Assembly: GCA_017534745.1 (NCBI GenBank)
Contig: JAFXVX010000014.1
Location: 62,001 to 126,000, forward strand
Length of the DNA stretch: 64,000 nucleotides
From: Bacteroidales bacterium
Lineage (GTDB): Bacteria; Bacteroidota; Bacteroidia; Bacteroidales; UBA932
Direction of reading: 5' to 3'
The notes beneath the pieces were generated by a model. The model saw only the letters and a program-made list of their open reading frames with translations, was not told the origin of the DNA and searched no databases. Below, one piece after another: positions 9,346-18,101 of this stretch (its first letter is position 1; each line of letters begins with the position of its first letter). The translations under genes were made by a program, and so were the position numbers.

Positions 9346-10761
9346 ATGAAAAGAGTTATTACTTTCTCCCTGGCGCTTCTTCTTGCAGCAGCCAGCCTGT
9401 CGGCGCAGATAACGGTCTCGCCGACTGCCGACCTCGGTCCCATCAAGAGAATGAACGCCGTCAACAACGGTCCCCGTATCAACAACGCCGAGCAGGTTTA
9501 CACCGGCACGACCGGCTACTTCAAGGCCGCGAATGTCGGATACTCCCGCAACCACGACGCGGCCGGCGCAGGCGCTTACGGAGAGCACGTGGTGGACATC
9601 TCGATCATCTTCCCTGATTTTTCAAAGAACCCCAACAAACCGGAGTCCTACGACTTTACGCTCACCGACAGGTATGTGAAAAGCATTCAGGACGCGGGCG
9701 TCGAGGTGTTCTATCGCCTGGGGCAGAGTATTGAAAACCAGCCTCTTAAGAAGTACAACATCTATCCTCCGAAGGATAATAAGAAGTGGGCGGAAATATG
9801 CGAACACATAATCCGCCATTACAACGAAGGCTGGGCCGACGGCTTCCACTACAACATCAAGTACTGGGAAATCTGGAACGAGCCCAACCTCGAGTGGGAC
9901 AACGACAAATGGAAAGTCGATCCACGCTGCTGGGCCGGCTCTCCGGAGCAGTTCTACGACTTCTTCGAGGTTGCGGTGAAACACCTCAAGGGCTGCTTCC
10001 CGAACCTTCTCATCGGCGGCCCCGCCATGTCCGGACAGGAGCCCGGCGTGAGGGAAATCCCCGTGTGGTACGAGCTGCTTCTTTCCGAGATGAAGCGCAG
10101 GAACGTGCCCCTCGATTTCTTCGCCTGGCACATCTATGAGTATGATCCCACGGTATTCACTGATTTTTCCTATCAGGTGCGTACGCTGCTGGACAAGTAC
10201 GGCTACGACAAGGCCGAATCCTTCCTCAACGAGTGGAACTACATCAAGAGCTGGACAGACGACTATCCCTATTCCGCACGGATGATGTCCAGTCCCAAGG
10301 CCGGCGCCTTTGTCTGCGCCTCCATGCAGGAAGGACAGAATTGCCCTACGGACATGATGATGTACTACGACTGGCGGCCCGGGACGGTATTCAACGGTCT
10401 TTTCGACATATACTCTGACGCGCCTCTCTGGAGCTACTGGGCCCTTTATGCCTGGGGTAAACTCAAGACCCTCGGCACCCAGATCAAGGCCGAGTGCAGC
10501 ATCCCGGACGTCCGCGTGACCGCCGCCCGCGATGCGGAAGGCCACCTCGGCATCCTCGTGAGCCGCTATGTGCTGGACGACAACATCACGGCGGTAAAGG
10601 ATGTGACCGTCAGTCTTGCTGACGGCAAGTTCGACGGGAAGGTCCGCTGCCACATCGCTGACCAGTTCAACATGTACACGGAGTATCCGGTCGCCCTGCA
10701 GCCGGACGGGACCCTGCTGCTTTCGCTGGACCCGAACTCCTTCGTTTTTGTAGAATTTTAG
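9346..10761 (+). CDS. GH39-like glycosidase (beta-xylosidase / alpha-L-iduronidase type), secreted
   Basis: The start codon follows the preceding stop with no gap. The signal peptide ends at LSAQ, so the protein is periplasmic or secreted. A TIM-barrel of clan GH-A follows. YWEIWNEPNLEW places the acid/base Glu at residue 179 in the usual Asn-Glu-Pro context, and SFLNEWNY places a nucleophile Glu at residue 296. The spacing and the length (471 residues) fit GH39, which includes beta-xylosidases and alpha-L-iduronidases. Beside a heparinase-like lyase, an iduronidase role is possible. GH39 substrates are varied, so the exact activity is not assigned. The C-terminal 80 residues look like the small beta-sandwich often found in this family. 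Confidence 0.82.
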   Translation: MKRVITFSLALLLAAASLSAQITVSPTADLGPIKRMNAVNNGPRINNAEQVYTGTTGYFKAANVGYSRNHDAAGAGAYGEHVVDISIIFPDFSKNPNKPESYDFTLTDRYVKSIQDAGVEVFYRLGQSIENQPLKKYNIYPPKDNKKWAEICEHIIRHYNEGWADGFHYNIKYWEIWNEPNLEWDNDKWKVDPRCWAGSPEQFYDFFEVAVKHLKGCFPNLLIGGPAMSGQEPGVREIPVWYELLLSEMKRRNVPLDFFAWHIYEYDPTVFTDFSYQVRTLLDKYGYDKAESFLNEWNYIKSWTDDYPYSARMMSSPKAGAFVCASMQEGQNCPTDMMMYYDWRPGTVFNGLFDIYSDAPLWSYWALYAWGKLKTLGTQIKAECSIPDVRVTAARDAEGHLGILVSRYVLDDNITAVKDVTVSLADGKFDGKVRCHIADQFNMYTEYPVALQPDGTLLLSLDPNSFVFVEF

Positions 10762-10791
10762 TATATTTAGAGTCGTAAAAACTGTTCCAAA

Positions 10792-12855
10792 ATGAAAAAA
10801 TCACTGATATTCGCAGCTTTAGCGCTGCTGCTGTCTATGACGGCCCTCGCCCAACCATACATCATCACCCAGGCTGACAAGGACCTCGCGGCGGAGATTG
10901 TGGGCAAGATGACCCTCGATGAGAAGATCGAGTTCATCTCCGGAAAGATCGACGGTTTCCACACCTATGCGATTGAAAGGCTCGGCATCCCTTCCGTGAG
11001 GATGGCTGACGGTCCTCAGGGCGTTCGCAACAAGACCCACAGCACATATTATCCATGCGGCATCGGTCTTGCGGCCAGCTTCAGCCGTGAAGCTGCCAAG
11101 GGCGTCGGTGACGGCATAGGCTGTGACGCTTCCGCCCGCGGAGTCAGGATTATGCTCTGCCCCGGCGTGAACATATATCGTTCGCCCCTCTGCGGCCGCA
11201 ATTTCGAGTACTACGGCGAGGATCCGTGCCTCGCTTCTGAGATAGCCCTTAACTACATTCAGGGTATCCAGCAGCACAGAGTGATGGCGACGATCAAGCA
11301 TTTCGCCGTCAACAACCAGGAGTACAGCCGCCACTGGACAGGCTCCATCGTGGATGAGCGCACTCTCAACGAGATCTACTTCCCGACCTTCCGCAAGGCC
11401 GTCGAGAAGGCTGATGTCGCCGCCGTCATGACCAGCTACAATCCCGTCAACGGGACTCATGCCGCTGAGAATGACTGGCTAATCAACAAGAATCTCCGCG
11501 CCTGGGGATTCGAGGGCATAGTGATGTCCGACTGGAAATCGACCTACACGACCCTCGGTGTCCTCACCGGTGGCCTCGACCTCGAGATGCCGGCTAATTT
11601 CACGACCAAGCCCGAGATGGTGAAGCCTCTCGTCGAGAACGGCGTCCTCCCGGAGGCTAACCTCGACCTTATGTGCCAGCACATCCTCCAGGCCTTCATC
11701 GCATTCGGTCTCCTCGACCAGCCTGCGAAGGACGAGTCCATCCCTGAGGATTACGAGCACTCGCGCAACATGGCCTACAATGCTGCCATCGAGGCTCCCG
11801 TGCTCCTGACCAACAACGGCCTTCTGCCCGTCAAGAAGGGCAACATCGTCGTCCTCGGCCCCAACGCGAACACCGTCGCTTTCGGCGGCGGCTCCGGCCG
11901 CATGGACCCCATCGAGGGCCGCAATATCACCCCGCTCGCCGGCCTCCAGGGCCTCGGCAAGAAATTCAAGGTTCAGTACATAGAGAATACTGAGTTCTCA
12001 GCTGAAGATAAGAAGGCTATCGGGAAGGCCGACGCCGTCATCGTCGTCGTCGGCTTCAACAACGACACCGAGAAGGAGAACCACGACAGGACCTATGCTC
12101 TTCCTGAAGGGCAGAACGATCTTATCTCAGCCGCGGCCGCCCTCAACGCTAAGACCGTCGTTATCATCAACTCCGGCGGCGAGGTCGATATCACTCCCTT
12201 CAAGGACAATGTCGCTGCCATCATAATGGCCTGGTACGGCGGCCAGGAGGGCGGCAAGGCCCTCGCTGACATCATCTCCGGAAAGGTTTCACCTTCCGGC
12301 AAGCTGCCGTTCACCTTCTGGGGCTCCGAGGAGAAGAATCCCGCCGCGAAGTACTACCATGCACTGACTCCCGAGGTTTACAACCTCAGCAAGAGCCGCG
12401 ACCCGTATCCGCACGCCGTCTATTCAGAGGGCATATTCGTCGGATACCGCGGAGTGGAGAAGTTCGGCGTGAAGCCGATGTTCCCGTTCGGATATGGCCT
12501 CAGCTACTCCAGCTTCGACTACTCCGACGGTTCGGTGACTCCGACTGCTGACGGCTGCGAAGTGGTGTTTACGGTCAAGAACACCGGTGCGGTCGATGCC
12601 CTTGAGTCGGCGCAGGTCTATGTCGCGCCGGTCAAGCCTTCTGTGATCCGTCCCGCCTTCGAACTGAAGGGCTTCGACAAGAAGCCCGTCGCGAAGGGTA
12701 AGAGCGTCGAGTTCAGGATTCCACTGACTTACAGCGACTTCTCCTACTATGATGTGGCCTCCCACGACTGGAAGGTCGATGGCGGTGATTACAAGATCAT
12801 GATAGGATCTTCATCTGCCGATATCAGGCTCACCCTTGATTTTACTGTAAGGTAG
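10792..12855 (+). CDS. Glycoside hydrolase family 3 beta-glycosidase
   Basis: 687 residues with a signal peptide (MKKSLIFAALALLLSMTALAQ). The two GH3 domains are clear. The N-terminal barrel has RLGIPSVRMADGPQGVR, the Lys-His pair in ATIKHFAVNNQE, and the nucleophile Asp247 in GIVMSDWKS. The alpha/beta sandwich contains NGLLPVK and AWYGGQEGGKALADIISG. The last 110 residues form a fibronectin III-like domain (PFGYGLSYSSFDYS onward). The enzyme would cleave terminal beta-linked sugars in the periplasm, finishing what the lyase and GH28/GH39-like enzymes upstream begin. The last 14 bases overlap, tail to tail, with the minus-strand gene ending at 12842. Confidence 0.92.
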   Translation: MKKSLIFAALALLLSMTALAQPYIITQADKDLAAEIVGKMTLDEKIEFISGKIDGFHTYAIERLGIPSVRMADGPQGVRNKTHSTYYPCGIGLAASFSREAAKGVGDGIGCDASARGVRIMLCPGVNIYRSPLCGRNFEYYGEDPCLASEIALNYIQGIQQHRVMATIKHFAVNNQEYSRHWTGSIVDERTLNEIYFPTFRKAVEKADVAAVMTSYNPVNGTHAAENDWLINKNLRAWGFEGIVMSDWKSTYTTLGVLTGGLDLEMPANFTTKPEMVKPLVENGVLPEANLDLMCQHILQAFIAFGLLDQPAKDESIPEDYEHSRNMAYNAAIEAPVLLTNNGLLPVKKGNIVVLGPNANTVAFGGGSGRMDPIEGRNITPLAGLQGLGKKFKVQYIENTEFSAEDKKAIGKADAVIVVVGFNNDTEKENHDRTYALPEGQNDLISAAAALNAKTVVIINSGGEVDITPFKDNVAAIIMAWYGGQEGGKALADIISGKVSPSGKLPFTFWGSEEKNPAAKYYHALTPEVYNLSKSRDPYPHAVYSEGIFVGYRGVEKFGVKPMFPFGYGLSYSSFDYSDGSVTPTADGCEVVFTVKNTGAVDALESAQVYVAPVKPSVIRPAFELKGFDKKPVAKGKSVEFRIPLTYSDFSYYDVASHDWKVDGGDYKIMIGSSSADIRLTLDFTVR

Positions 12856-14392
12856 AAGTCCCTCCGACAGAGTAGCCTTTGAACAGGTCCGGATTCAAGC
12901 TGAGTCCGATTGGTTTCTTGTCGCTTGAGGTGCGGACGTTGTCCAAAAGCAACGTCCCCTCGATGGGATAGGGCACCAGGCCGGAAGCGTGGGCGTCGCG
13001 GGAGAAGGTGCCGAAGACGTACACAGGATCGGTGGCTTCGCACCAGATGTCATCGACAAGCATATTGTGGAACTCTATCGAGTGCGGCAGGCGGCAGTCG
13101 TAGCCGAAATCGTGGTCGCCGTTGTTTGCCCCGTCGATGAGGGTAATGGCCGGGCTGCCGAAGTACGGCTTGTGGACGCAGTCCTTAATGAGGATGTCTC
13201 CGTCCCAGGACGAGCCGTAGTCTTCCCTCAGCAGGATGAAGGTGTTGTAATGCACCTCGCAGTTTTCCATGTGGAGACGCCCGAAACCGACGCACCGCAC
13301 CCCCATGTGGCCGAAGGTGCAGTCTTTCAGCGTCACATTCTCCACGCCCATGTGGGCGTCGAAACGGGATATGTTGCAGCGCTCCATCGTCAGGTTCTTG
13401 CAGTGATTGGACGTGTACAGTCCCCAGTAGGAGAGATTGTCGATGTCGATGGTCTGCCGGATGTCCTCCCATCGGAGGTTGACGCAGGAGTTGGCTCCAA
13501 GGTCGTATGAGCCCATGCGCGCAGGGATGCCGGCCGATCCGATTGTCCAGTAGATTCTGTGTGGTGTGAGCAGGCAGTCCCTGATGGTGACATCGGCCGC
13601 CTCGATGGGCCAGACGAAGGCATAATACGGTGATCCGTGCTCTTCGAGTTCCCCTTCCACATAGTGCGTGAGCCCTTCCAGGAGGACATTGGAACGGTTG
13701 ATGACGATGCCCCTTACATAATAGTTGTATTCATTAAGTCCCTGGTTTGCGATGGTGGTGAACACGCCGCCGCGAATGGTGAGTCTGGTCGTGTCTATGG
13801 GCCAGGCCGTGGCCCTGGTAATCTTATCGTAGTCCCATATTATGGCCGACGCCTCCTCGATGCTGCCGTCGGCATTGGCGACGAGCATTTCCTGCTGGGG
13901 CACGCCGTTGTTTCGGTTCTCTCCCTTGCGGATGTACACTCGGCGGGTATCGTTCTCCACGCGGACAAGACTGCGGCAGGGGAGCGTCACGCCAAGGGAC
14001 GGCTGCCCCTTGCGGAGCCCGCCTTCCAGACCTTCGATTTCATAGGGCTCCATAGCGGATTCCACCCTGAAGACCGGCACTCTGAAGCCCGCCGGATAAT
14101 CGGCAGTGTCCAGAGGCACGGCATTGTCGTCGATGATGAACTTTGCCGTTCCCCAGTCGGTGTCGGTGCGGATTATGGCGGTTTGCCGCCCCGCTTCCAT
14201 ATAATATGTGGCGCCGTTTCTTGCCTTTACCGGAAGGCCTTTCTCATTCGCCGCTTCGTGCGCGGCGACTATGGCCTCCGTGTCGTCGTGCCTTCCGTCG
14301 CCTTTGGCGCCGAACTGTTCGTATGTAATGTAACCCCGGTTACAGGAAACTGCCGCGATGAGCGCCAGAAAGAGGTGGCTGAGCCCTTTCAT
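12842..14392 (-). CDS. Right-handed beta-helix lipoprotein (pectate lyase superfamily)
   Basis: The ATG at 14392 gives MKGLSHLFLALIAAVSC, a lipoprotein signal with Cys at residue 17; an in-frame start at 14440 would bury it. The mature protein opens YITYEQFGAKGDGRHDDTEAIVAAH, the standard N-terminal cap of Pectate_lyase_3-type beta-helices. It continues as a long series of short strands (VTIRDCLL, LTMERCNIS, VTLKDCTFG, ILIKDCVH) typical of helix turns. No convincing catalytic set can be named by eye, so substrate and activity (lyase, hydrolase or epimerase) are open. It is the last gene of a three-gene minus-strand operon behind the M49-like lipoprotein (16-base gap) and the permease. Confidence 0.75.
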   Translation of the reverse strand: MKGLSHLFLALIAAVSCNRGYITYEQFGAKGDGRHDDTEAIVAAHEAANEKGLPVKARNGATYYMEAGRQTAIIRTDTDWGTAKFIIDDNAVPLDTADYPAGFRVPVFRVESAMEPYEIEGLEGGLRKGQPSLGVTLPCRSLVRVENDTRRVYIRKGENRNNGVPQQEMLVANADGSIEEASAIIWDYDKITRATAWPIDTTRLTIRGGVFTTIANQGLNEYNYYVRGIVINRSNVLLEGLTHYVEGELEEHGSPYYAFVWPIEAADVTIRDCLLTPHRIYWTIGSAGIPARMGSYDLGANSCVNLRWEDIRQTIDIDNLSYWGLYTSNHCKNLTMERCNISRFDAHMGVENVTLKDCTFGHMGVRCVGFGRLHMENCEVHYNTFILLREDYGSSWDGDILIKDCVHKPYFGSPAITLIDGANNGDHDFGYDCRLPHSIEFHNMLVDDIWCEATDPVYVFGTFSRDAHASGLVPYPIEGTLLLDNVRTSSDKKPIGLSLNPDLFKGYSVGGTSTLQ

Positions 14393-14408
14393 ATCGGCTG
14401 TTTTACTG

Positions 14409-16016
14409 TTATCGCGTTTTGAAATCAAAGCGGATATCAACGGGAATATTCTCCAGTCCGAGGTTCATAAGGTCGGCCTTGTACTCTTCGCTGCGCTTGG
14501 AGTATTTGTCTTCGAACTGCTTTGCGAATTCCCTGTTGCCCGTAGCCTGCGTTTCAAGCACCAGTGCCGTGAGGCTTGAAAGGGCTGTTTCCATCTTGGT
14601 GCTATCCAGGGAATACTGGCCGTTTGCATGACGCTCGAAAGCCCCTGCCTCATGGAGATAGTTGTAGATGATCGTGTTGGCGCGGCCAAGTGCGGAAGCT
14701 TCCCCGAAACGCTCTGCGCGCACCATCGTGGCAAAGAATGTCGTCAGGGCATCTTCCTTTGTAAAAATGTGATGTATGTCGAAGCGGCTCTGCAGCTGGC
14801 ACACAAGCAGGACGCCTGCGGCAAGGGTTTTTACTTCCTCGAAGGTAAGTGCCTCATTGCCAAGAGCCTCGTCTACGCTGCCAAGACCGTTTACGGTTTC
14901 CTTGACTCCCAGCCCGTGTGCAACTTCGCGGAAAACCACATTCCAGTAGAAGGCATCCGAAGAAAGGTGCATGGCATCGTCTGATGTCAGAAGGACACTT
15001 CCGGCAGGAGCCACGATACTGTTGTATTTTGCCCTGATTACGTTATCGAGCAGGATCGTACGGGTGCCTTTGTCCCTCTGCACGTCCTGGTCGAAGGGCA
15101 GGTTCAGCGCCATCACCTTGATGCCGGCGTTGGCCTTGCCTGCATAATACAGGGCATCGCAGGAGAAGATGTTGGAACCGGTTCCGGGCTGGAAAGTCTT
15201 GTAGGCGGGATCGCCGGGAAGGTCTTCCTGGAATTCGCCGATACGGGAGACATACTGCATCAGTTCGGCAGTCCTTGCCTCGTTCTTCAGAAGTACGAAA
15301 GCCTCATAGGAACGTTTGAGTCCAAGCAGCTGGTCATCTGCCGTCTCGTTGGGGCCGATGACAAGGTCCATCTTGCTGTCGTCCATCTCCAGCCATTTTA
15401 CGCTGCTCTCATAGTAATTGTCGGTCTGAAGGGCCTGGGCTTTGGAAAGAAGGTACTCCTTGACGCTGGGCTTGATGGTGATGTCGGCCGCAGCCTTAAG
15501 GTAGTTTGCTATCTTGTCGATGTGCTCCTTATAGGCATCGTGGTACCAGACAGACTCGAGGGAGCCGTCTTCAGCGCGGCGGATTATCGTATAAGGGCTG
15601 AGTTTGTCCGGGTTGTCCCAGGCAGCGAACTCATCGGCCGTCATGTCGGCAGGATAGAAGCTGGCCCCGGGGAGGCGGTCGCCATAGCCATCGACGAAGG
15701 ATTTACCGTCGGCGCGGTCCCAGGGACCGTAGTTAATCTCGGCAAAAGTCTTCTGCACAGGGTCGGAGATAGTGCCAAGAAGGGCGTTTTTGTCGCCGAA
15801 ATACTGCTCCCAGTAGATTGCGTCCACTTCGTCGGCGGCAAAGCGGTAGAGGTTCAGGACCTCCTTGCCATTGTCGCTGATTCCGCTGAGGTCCGGGGCT
15901 TCAATCGTAACCAGGGCATAATCGGCCACCTTTCTGCTAAGGGGAGATTTGGGGGTATTGTTGCACGCGCAGACAAAAGACGCGGCAAGAATCGTCAGGG
16001 CAAAAAACTTTTTCAT
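14409..16016 (-). CDS. M49 (dipeptidyl peptidase III)-like lipoprotein with degenerate zinc motif
   Basis: The ATG at 16016 gives a lipoprotein signal (MKKFFALTILAASFVCAC); the open frame upstream to 16274 is the shadow of the permease gene. Over 535 residues the layout follows the bacterial M49-like family: LNLYRFAADEVDAIYWEQYFGD near the start, NYYESSVKWLEMDDSKMDLVIGP in the middle. The metal site is altered. Where a metallopeptidase would read His-Glu-x-x-x-His or His-Glu-x-x-His, this one reads FREVAHGLG (Arg363, Glu364, His367). The later Glu-rich helix reads TFEEVKTLAAG without the expected Ala-Asp. It is therefore probably not an active peptidase of the usual kind. It starts 2 bases after the permease stop, so the two may work together. 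Confidence 0.7.
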   Translation of the reverse strand: MKKFFALTILAASFVCACNNTPKSPLSRKVADYALVTIEAPDLSGISDNGKEVLNLYRFAADEVDAIYWEQYFGDKNALLGTISDPVQKTFAEINYGPWDRADGKSFVDGYGDRLPGASFYPADMTADEFAAWDNPDKLSPYTIIRRAEDGSLESVWYHDAYKEHIDKIANYLKAAADITIKPSVKEYLLSKAQALQTDNYYESSVKWLEMDDSKMDLVIGPNETADDQLLGLKRSYEAFVLLKNEARTAELMQYVSRIGEFQEDLPGDPAYKTFQPGTGSNIFSCDALYYAGKANAGIKVMALNLPFDQDVQRDKGTRTILLDNVIRAKYNSIVAPAGSVLLTSDDAMHLSSDAFYWNVVFREVAHGLGVKETVNGLGSVDEALGNEALTFEEVKTLAAGVLLVCQLQSRFDIHHIFTKEDALTTFFATMVRAERFGEASALGRANTIIYNYLHEAGAFERHANGQYSLDSTKMETALSSLTALVLETQATGNREFAKQFEDKYSKRSEEYKADLMNLGLENIPVDIRFDFKTR

Positions 16017-16018
16017 AT

Positions 16019-17692
16019 CTATATCATTATCATAATCAATACCTGGGCTGCCACCACGCGGAGGAACATCGTAAGCGGGTAAACGGTGGCATAATTCACG
16101 GCAATCCGGCCGCTGCCGAACATCTGTTCGGAGAAGGAAAGCAGAGCGGGATCCGTCGTACTTCCGGCCAGGAGGCCACATATCTTGAAGAAATCCATTT
16201 TCAGGAGGTAGCGGGCTGCCAGGGCTATCAGCGTCATCGGAACAAGAGTGATGACAGCTCCGTAAAGCACCCACATGTATCCCCCGCCAACAAGGCTGGC
16301 TACGAATGTCTTTCCGGCTCCCAGCCCCACTGCCGCCATGAAGAGCGATATGCCGATTTCACGGATCATCAGATTGGCGCTGAGGGCGGTATATGTCGTA
16401 ATCCTGAGCTGAGGGCCGAAATGTCCGAGCAGGATTGCCACGATGAGCGGTCCGCCGGCAAGGCCAAGTTTAAGCGGCTGGGGCATCGACGGGAAACGGA
16501 TGGGAACCATTCCCAGCACAACGCCGAGTGCTATTCCAAGGAAAATGGGTATCAGGTTGGGCCTGTGCAGAGACTCCGGCTCATTGCCCACCAGTTTGGC
16601 AAGACGGGCGATCTCTTCCTCAGACCCCACCACCTTCAGGCTGTCGCCCACCTGCAGGATAAGGTCGGCATCGGCCTGCAGGTCCACGCCGGCGCGGAGA
16701 ATCCTGGCAACGGTAACGCCGTACTTGCGGCGGATATCCAGTTTCCGCAGGCTCTTTCCGGTGATGGACGATTTGGTCACTGAAAGGCGGCGGGAAACCA
16801 GTTCCGTGCCCGTGGGACGCCATTCGTTCATATCCACCGGATAATCTTCCCCGAAAATGATGCGCACCTTGTCCTTATGCTGCACATCGGTTACGATGAG
16901 CAGTTTATCTCCTTCCTGGAGAGGCATGTCCAGGTCCGGGAAAAAGACTTTGTCTCCGCGCATCATGCGTGTAATTACCAGATGGTCCGAGTTTTCCTCG
17001 CCCACGATATCGTGGACGGTCTTGCCGAAGATGGCGGGGTTCTCCACCTTGCAGGCCAGGCGGAAGGCGTTTCCTTCTCCTTCGTCGGAGGCGGACGCCC
17101 TTTCCTGCTCCTTGCGGATATCAATCCTGAAAATGGCTTTGGACAGCAGTAGAACGGCAATAGCGCCAATCACGCCCAATGGATATGCCACGGCATAGGC
17201 CGAGGCGATACCGGAAGAGGCTTCCGTGATTTCGGTCGATGCGGTGCTGGCGTAAGACAGGGTCTGCTGCGCCGCACCAAGGCCGGGGGTGTTGGTGACG
17301 GCACCCGACATGATACCCGTCATGATTCCAAGGTTCTCGCCGCTGATAACGTGAATCAAATAAGTAATCAGCACGGCAAGGAGAACCATCGCCACAGCCA
17401 GCAGATTCATCGGCAGGCCGTCTTTCCGGAATGAATGGAAGAAACCGGGGCCCACTTGCAATCCTATTGCAAATACGAAGAGTATAAGGCCGAAATCCTT
17501 TACGAAAGACAGCATTACCGGATGTATTCTCAGTCCCAGATGCCCAAGGAGGATGCCCATAAACAGGATCCAGGTGGTTCCAAGGGATATTCCTTTAACT
17601 TTGAACCTTCCCAGCCAGAGACCGGAGGCTATAACCAGTGCCAGGATAAAGATGGCACTTGCCGTATCGTGATTTGTAAGCAGATTCATCAT
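16019..17692 (-). CDS. AspT/YidE-family permease with two TrkA-C (RCK_C) domains
   Basis: A 557-residue membrane protein with two homologous halves. Each half has a block of about five hydrophobic helices (SAIFILALVIASGLWLGRF and LIPIFLGIALGVVLGMVP). A cytosolic insert between them holds two TrkA-C-like modules (PAIFGKTVHDIV ending QEGDKLLIV, then SSITGKSLRKLDI ending QVGDSLKVV). The GIMSGAVTNTPGLGAA and GLLAGSTTDPALLSF motifs are characteristic of the aspartate:alanine exchanger (AAEx/YidE) family. The substrate is not predictable. An ATG at 17752 would add a basic, non-homologous extension; 17692 or 17689 fits the family start better. First gene of the operon with the M49-like and beta-helix lipoproteins. 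Confidence 0.88.
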   Translation of the reverse strand: MMNLLTNHDTASAIFILALVIASGLWLGRFKVKGISLGTTWILFMGILLGHLGLRIHPVMLSFVKDFGLILFVFAIGLQVGPGFFHSFRKDGLPMNLLAVAMVLLAVLITYLIHVISGENLGIMTGIMSGAVTNTPGLGAAQQTLSYASTASTEITEASSGIASAYAVAYPLGVIGAIAVLLLSKAIFRIDIRKEQERASASDEGEGNAFRLACKVENPAIFGKTVHDIVGEENSDHLVITRMMRGDKVFFPDLDMPLQEGDKLLIVTDVQHKDKVRIIFGEDYPVDMNEWRPTGTELVSRRLSVTKSSITGKSLRKLDIRRKYGVTVARILRAGVDLQADADLILQVGDSLKVVGSEEEIARLAKLVGNEPESLHRPNLIPIFLGIALGVVLGMVPIRFPSMPQPLKLGLAGGPLIVAILLGHFGPQLRITTYTALSANLMIREIGISLFMAAVGLGAGKTFVASLVGGGYMWVLYGAVITLVPMTLIALAARYLLKMDFFKICGLLAGSTTDPALLSFSEQMFGSGRIAVNYATVYPLTMFLRVVAAQVLIMIMI

Positions 17693-17778
17693 AGCGGCTG
17701 CAAAGTTAGAAAGAAAAAGGCGAAAACGATATTTCTTCAGCAAAATCTTCATCTAATGACACCCTGTGCAATAAGAAG

Positions 17779-17802
17779 CCCCGTCTGATCAGACGGGGTT
17801 TT
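17779..17802. terminator. Orphan intrinsic terminator (palindrome CCCCGTCT...AGACGGGG then TTTT)
   Basis: An uninterrupted palindrome at 17779-17798 followed by TTTT. No gene ends next to it: the nearest gene, the permease, reads away from here on the minus strand. It closely matches the terminator beside the tRNA-Arg gene at 23254-23283, including the downstream flank. It is best explained as the original or duplicated tRNA terminator left after integration of an island. Confidence 0.7.
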
Positions 17803-17818
17803 GAAGTGACTCCAACAG
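17789..17818. repeat. Putative attachment site, copy distant from the tRNA
   Basis: Twenty-five bases (17789-17813) are identical to 23270-23294, and after one mismatch the next four also match. The shared block covers half the terminator stem, the short spacer and the 3' end of tRNA-Arg including part of its acceptor and T arm. Such repeats of a tRNA 3' end are the usual mark of site-specific integration into a tRNA gene. Confidence 0.65.
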
Positions 17819-18064
17819 ACATTTATTGTCAGTCATATTGAATCTCAGCCGATTTCTATCGTCCGCGAAGAGAGTAGTCACTTCTTATAATCTGCGGAAT
17901 TCGGCAAAAAACAGTAAAAACCGCAGATTATAGTGCGCTTTCAATATTAAAATATGACCGAAGAATGTAGCTTTATTCTGCTGGAATCATCGCTTTTGCT
18001 ATATTGGCAGCACAATAAAGCAGTGATTTAATTGTTCACAGCCTCTTAGTATTTGCAAAGTTTA
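17819..18064. other. AT-rich gene-free stretch with a 12-bp inverted repeat
   Basis: No reading frame of note. TATAATCTGCGG at 17886-17897 is repeated in perfect inverse orientation at 17921-17932, with a 23-base loop. This could be a protein-binding site or a transcript hairpin. Nothing else recognisable was seen between the att copy and the promoter at 18065. Confidence 0.4.
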
Positions 18065-18095
18065 TTTGTCATTATGAAAAATATACTTATCTTTG
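18065..18095 (+). promoter_or_regulatory. Bacteroidota-type promoter for the structured RNA
   Basis: TTTG at 18065-18068, 19 bases, then TATCTTTG at 18088-18095. This is an exact fit to the TTTG-N19-21-TAnnTTTG consensus of the primary sigma factor in Bacteroidota. Transcription would start near 18101-18103, immediately before the 20-bp hairpin at 18107. No start codon of a plausible protein follows. Confidence 0.7.
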
Positions 18096-18101
18096 CAACA
18101 A

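Noticed and set aside
17693..17752. N-terminal extension of the AspT/YidE-type permease from the ATG at 17752
   Set aside because: The extra 20 residues are basic and unlike the family start; translation from 17692 or 17689 fits better.
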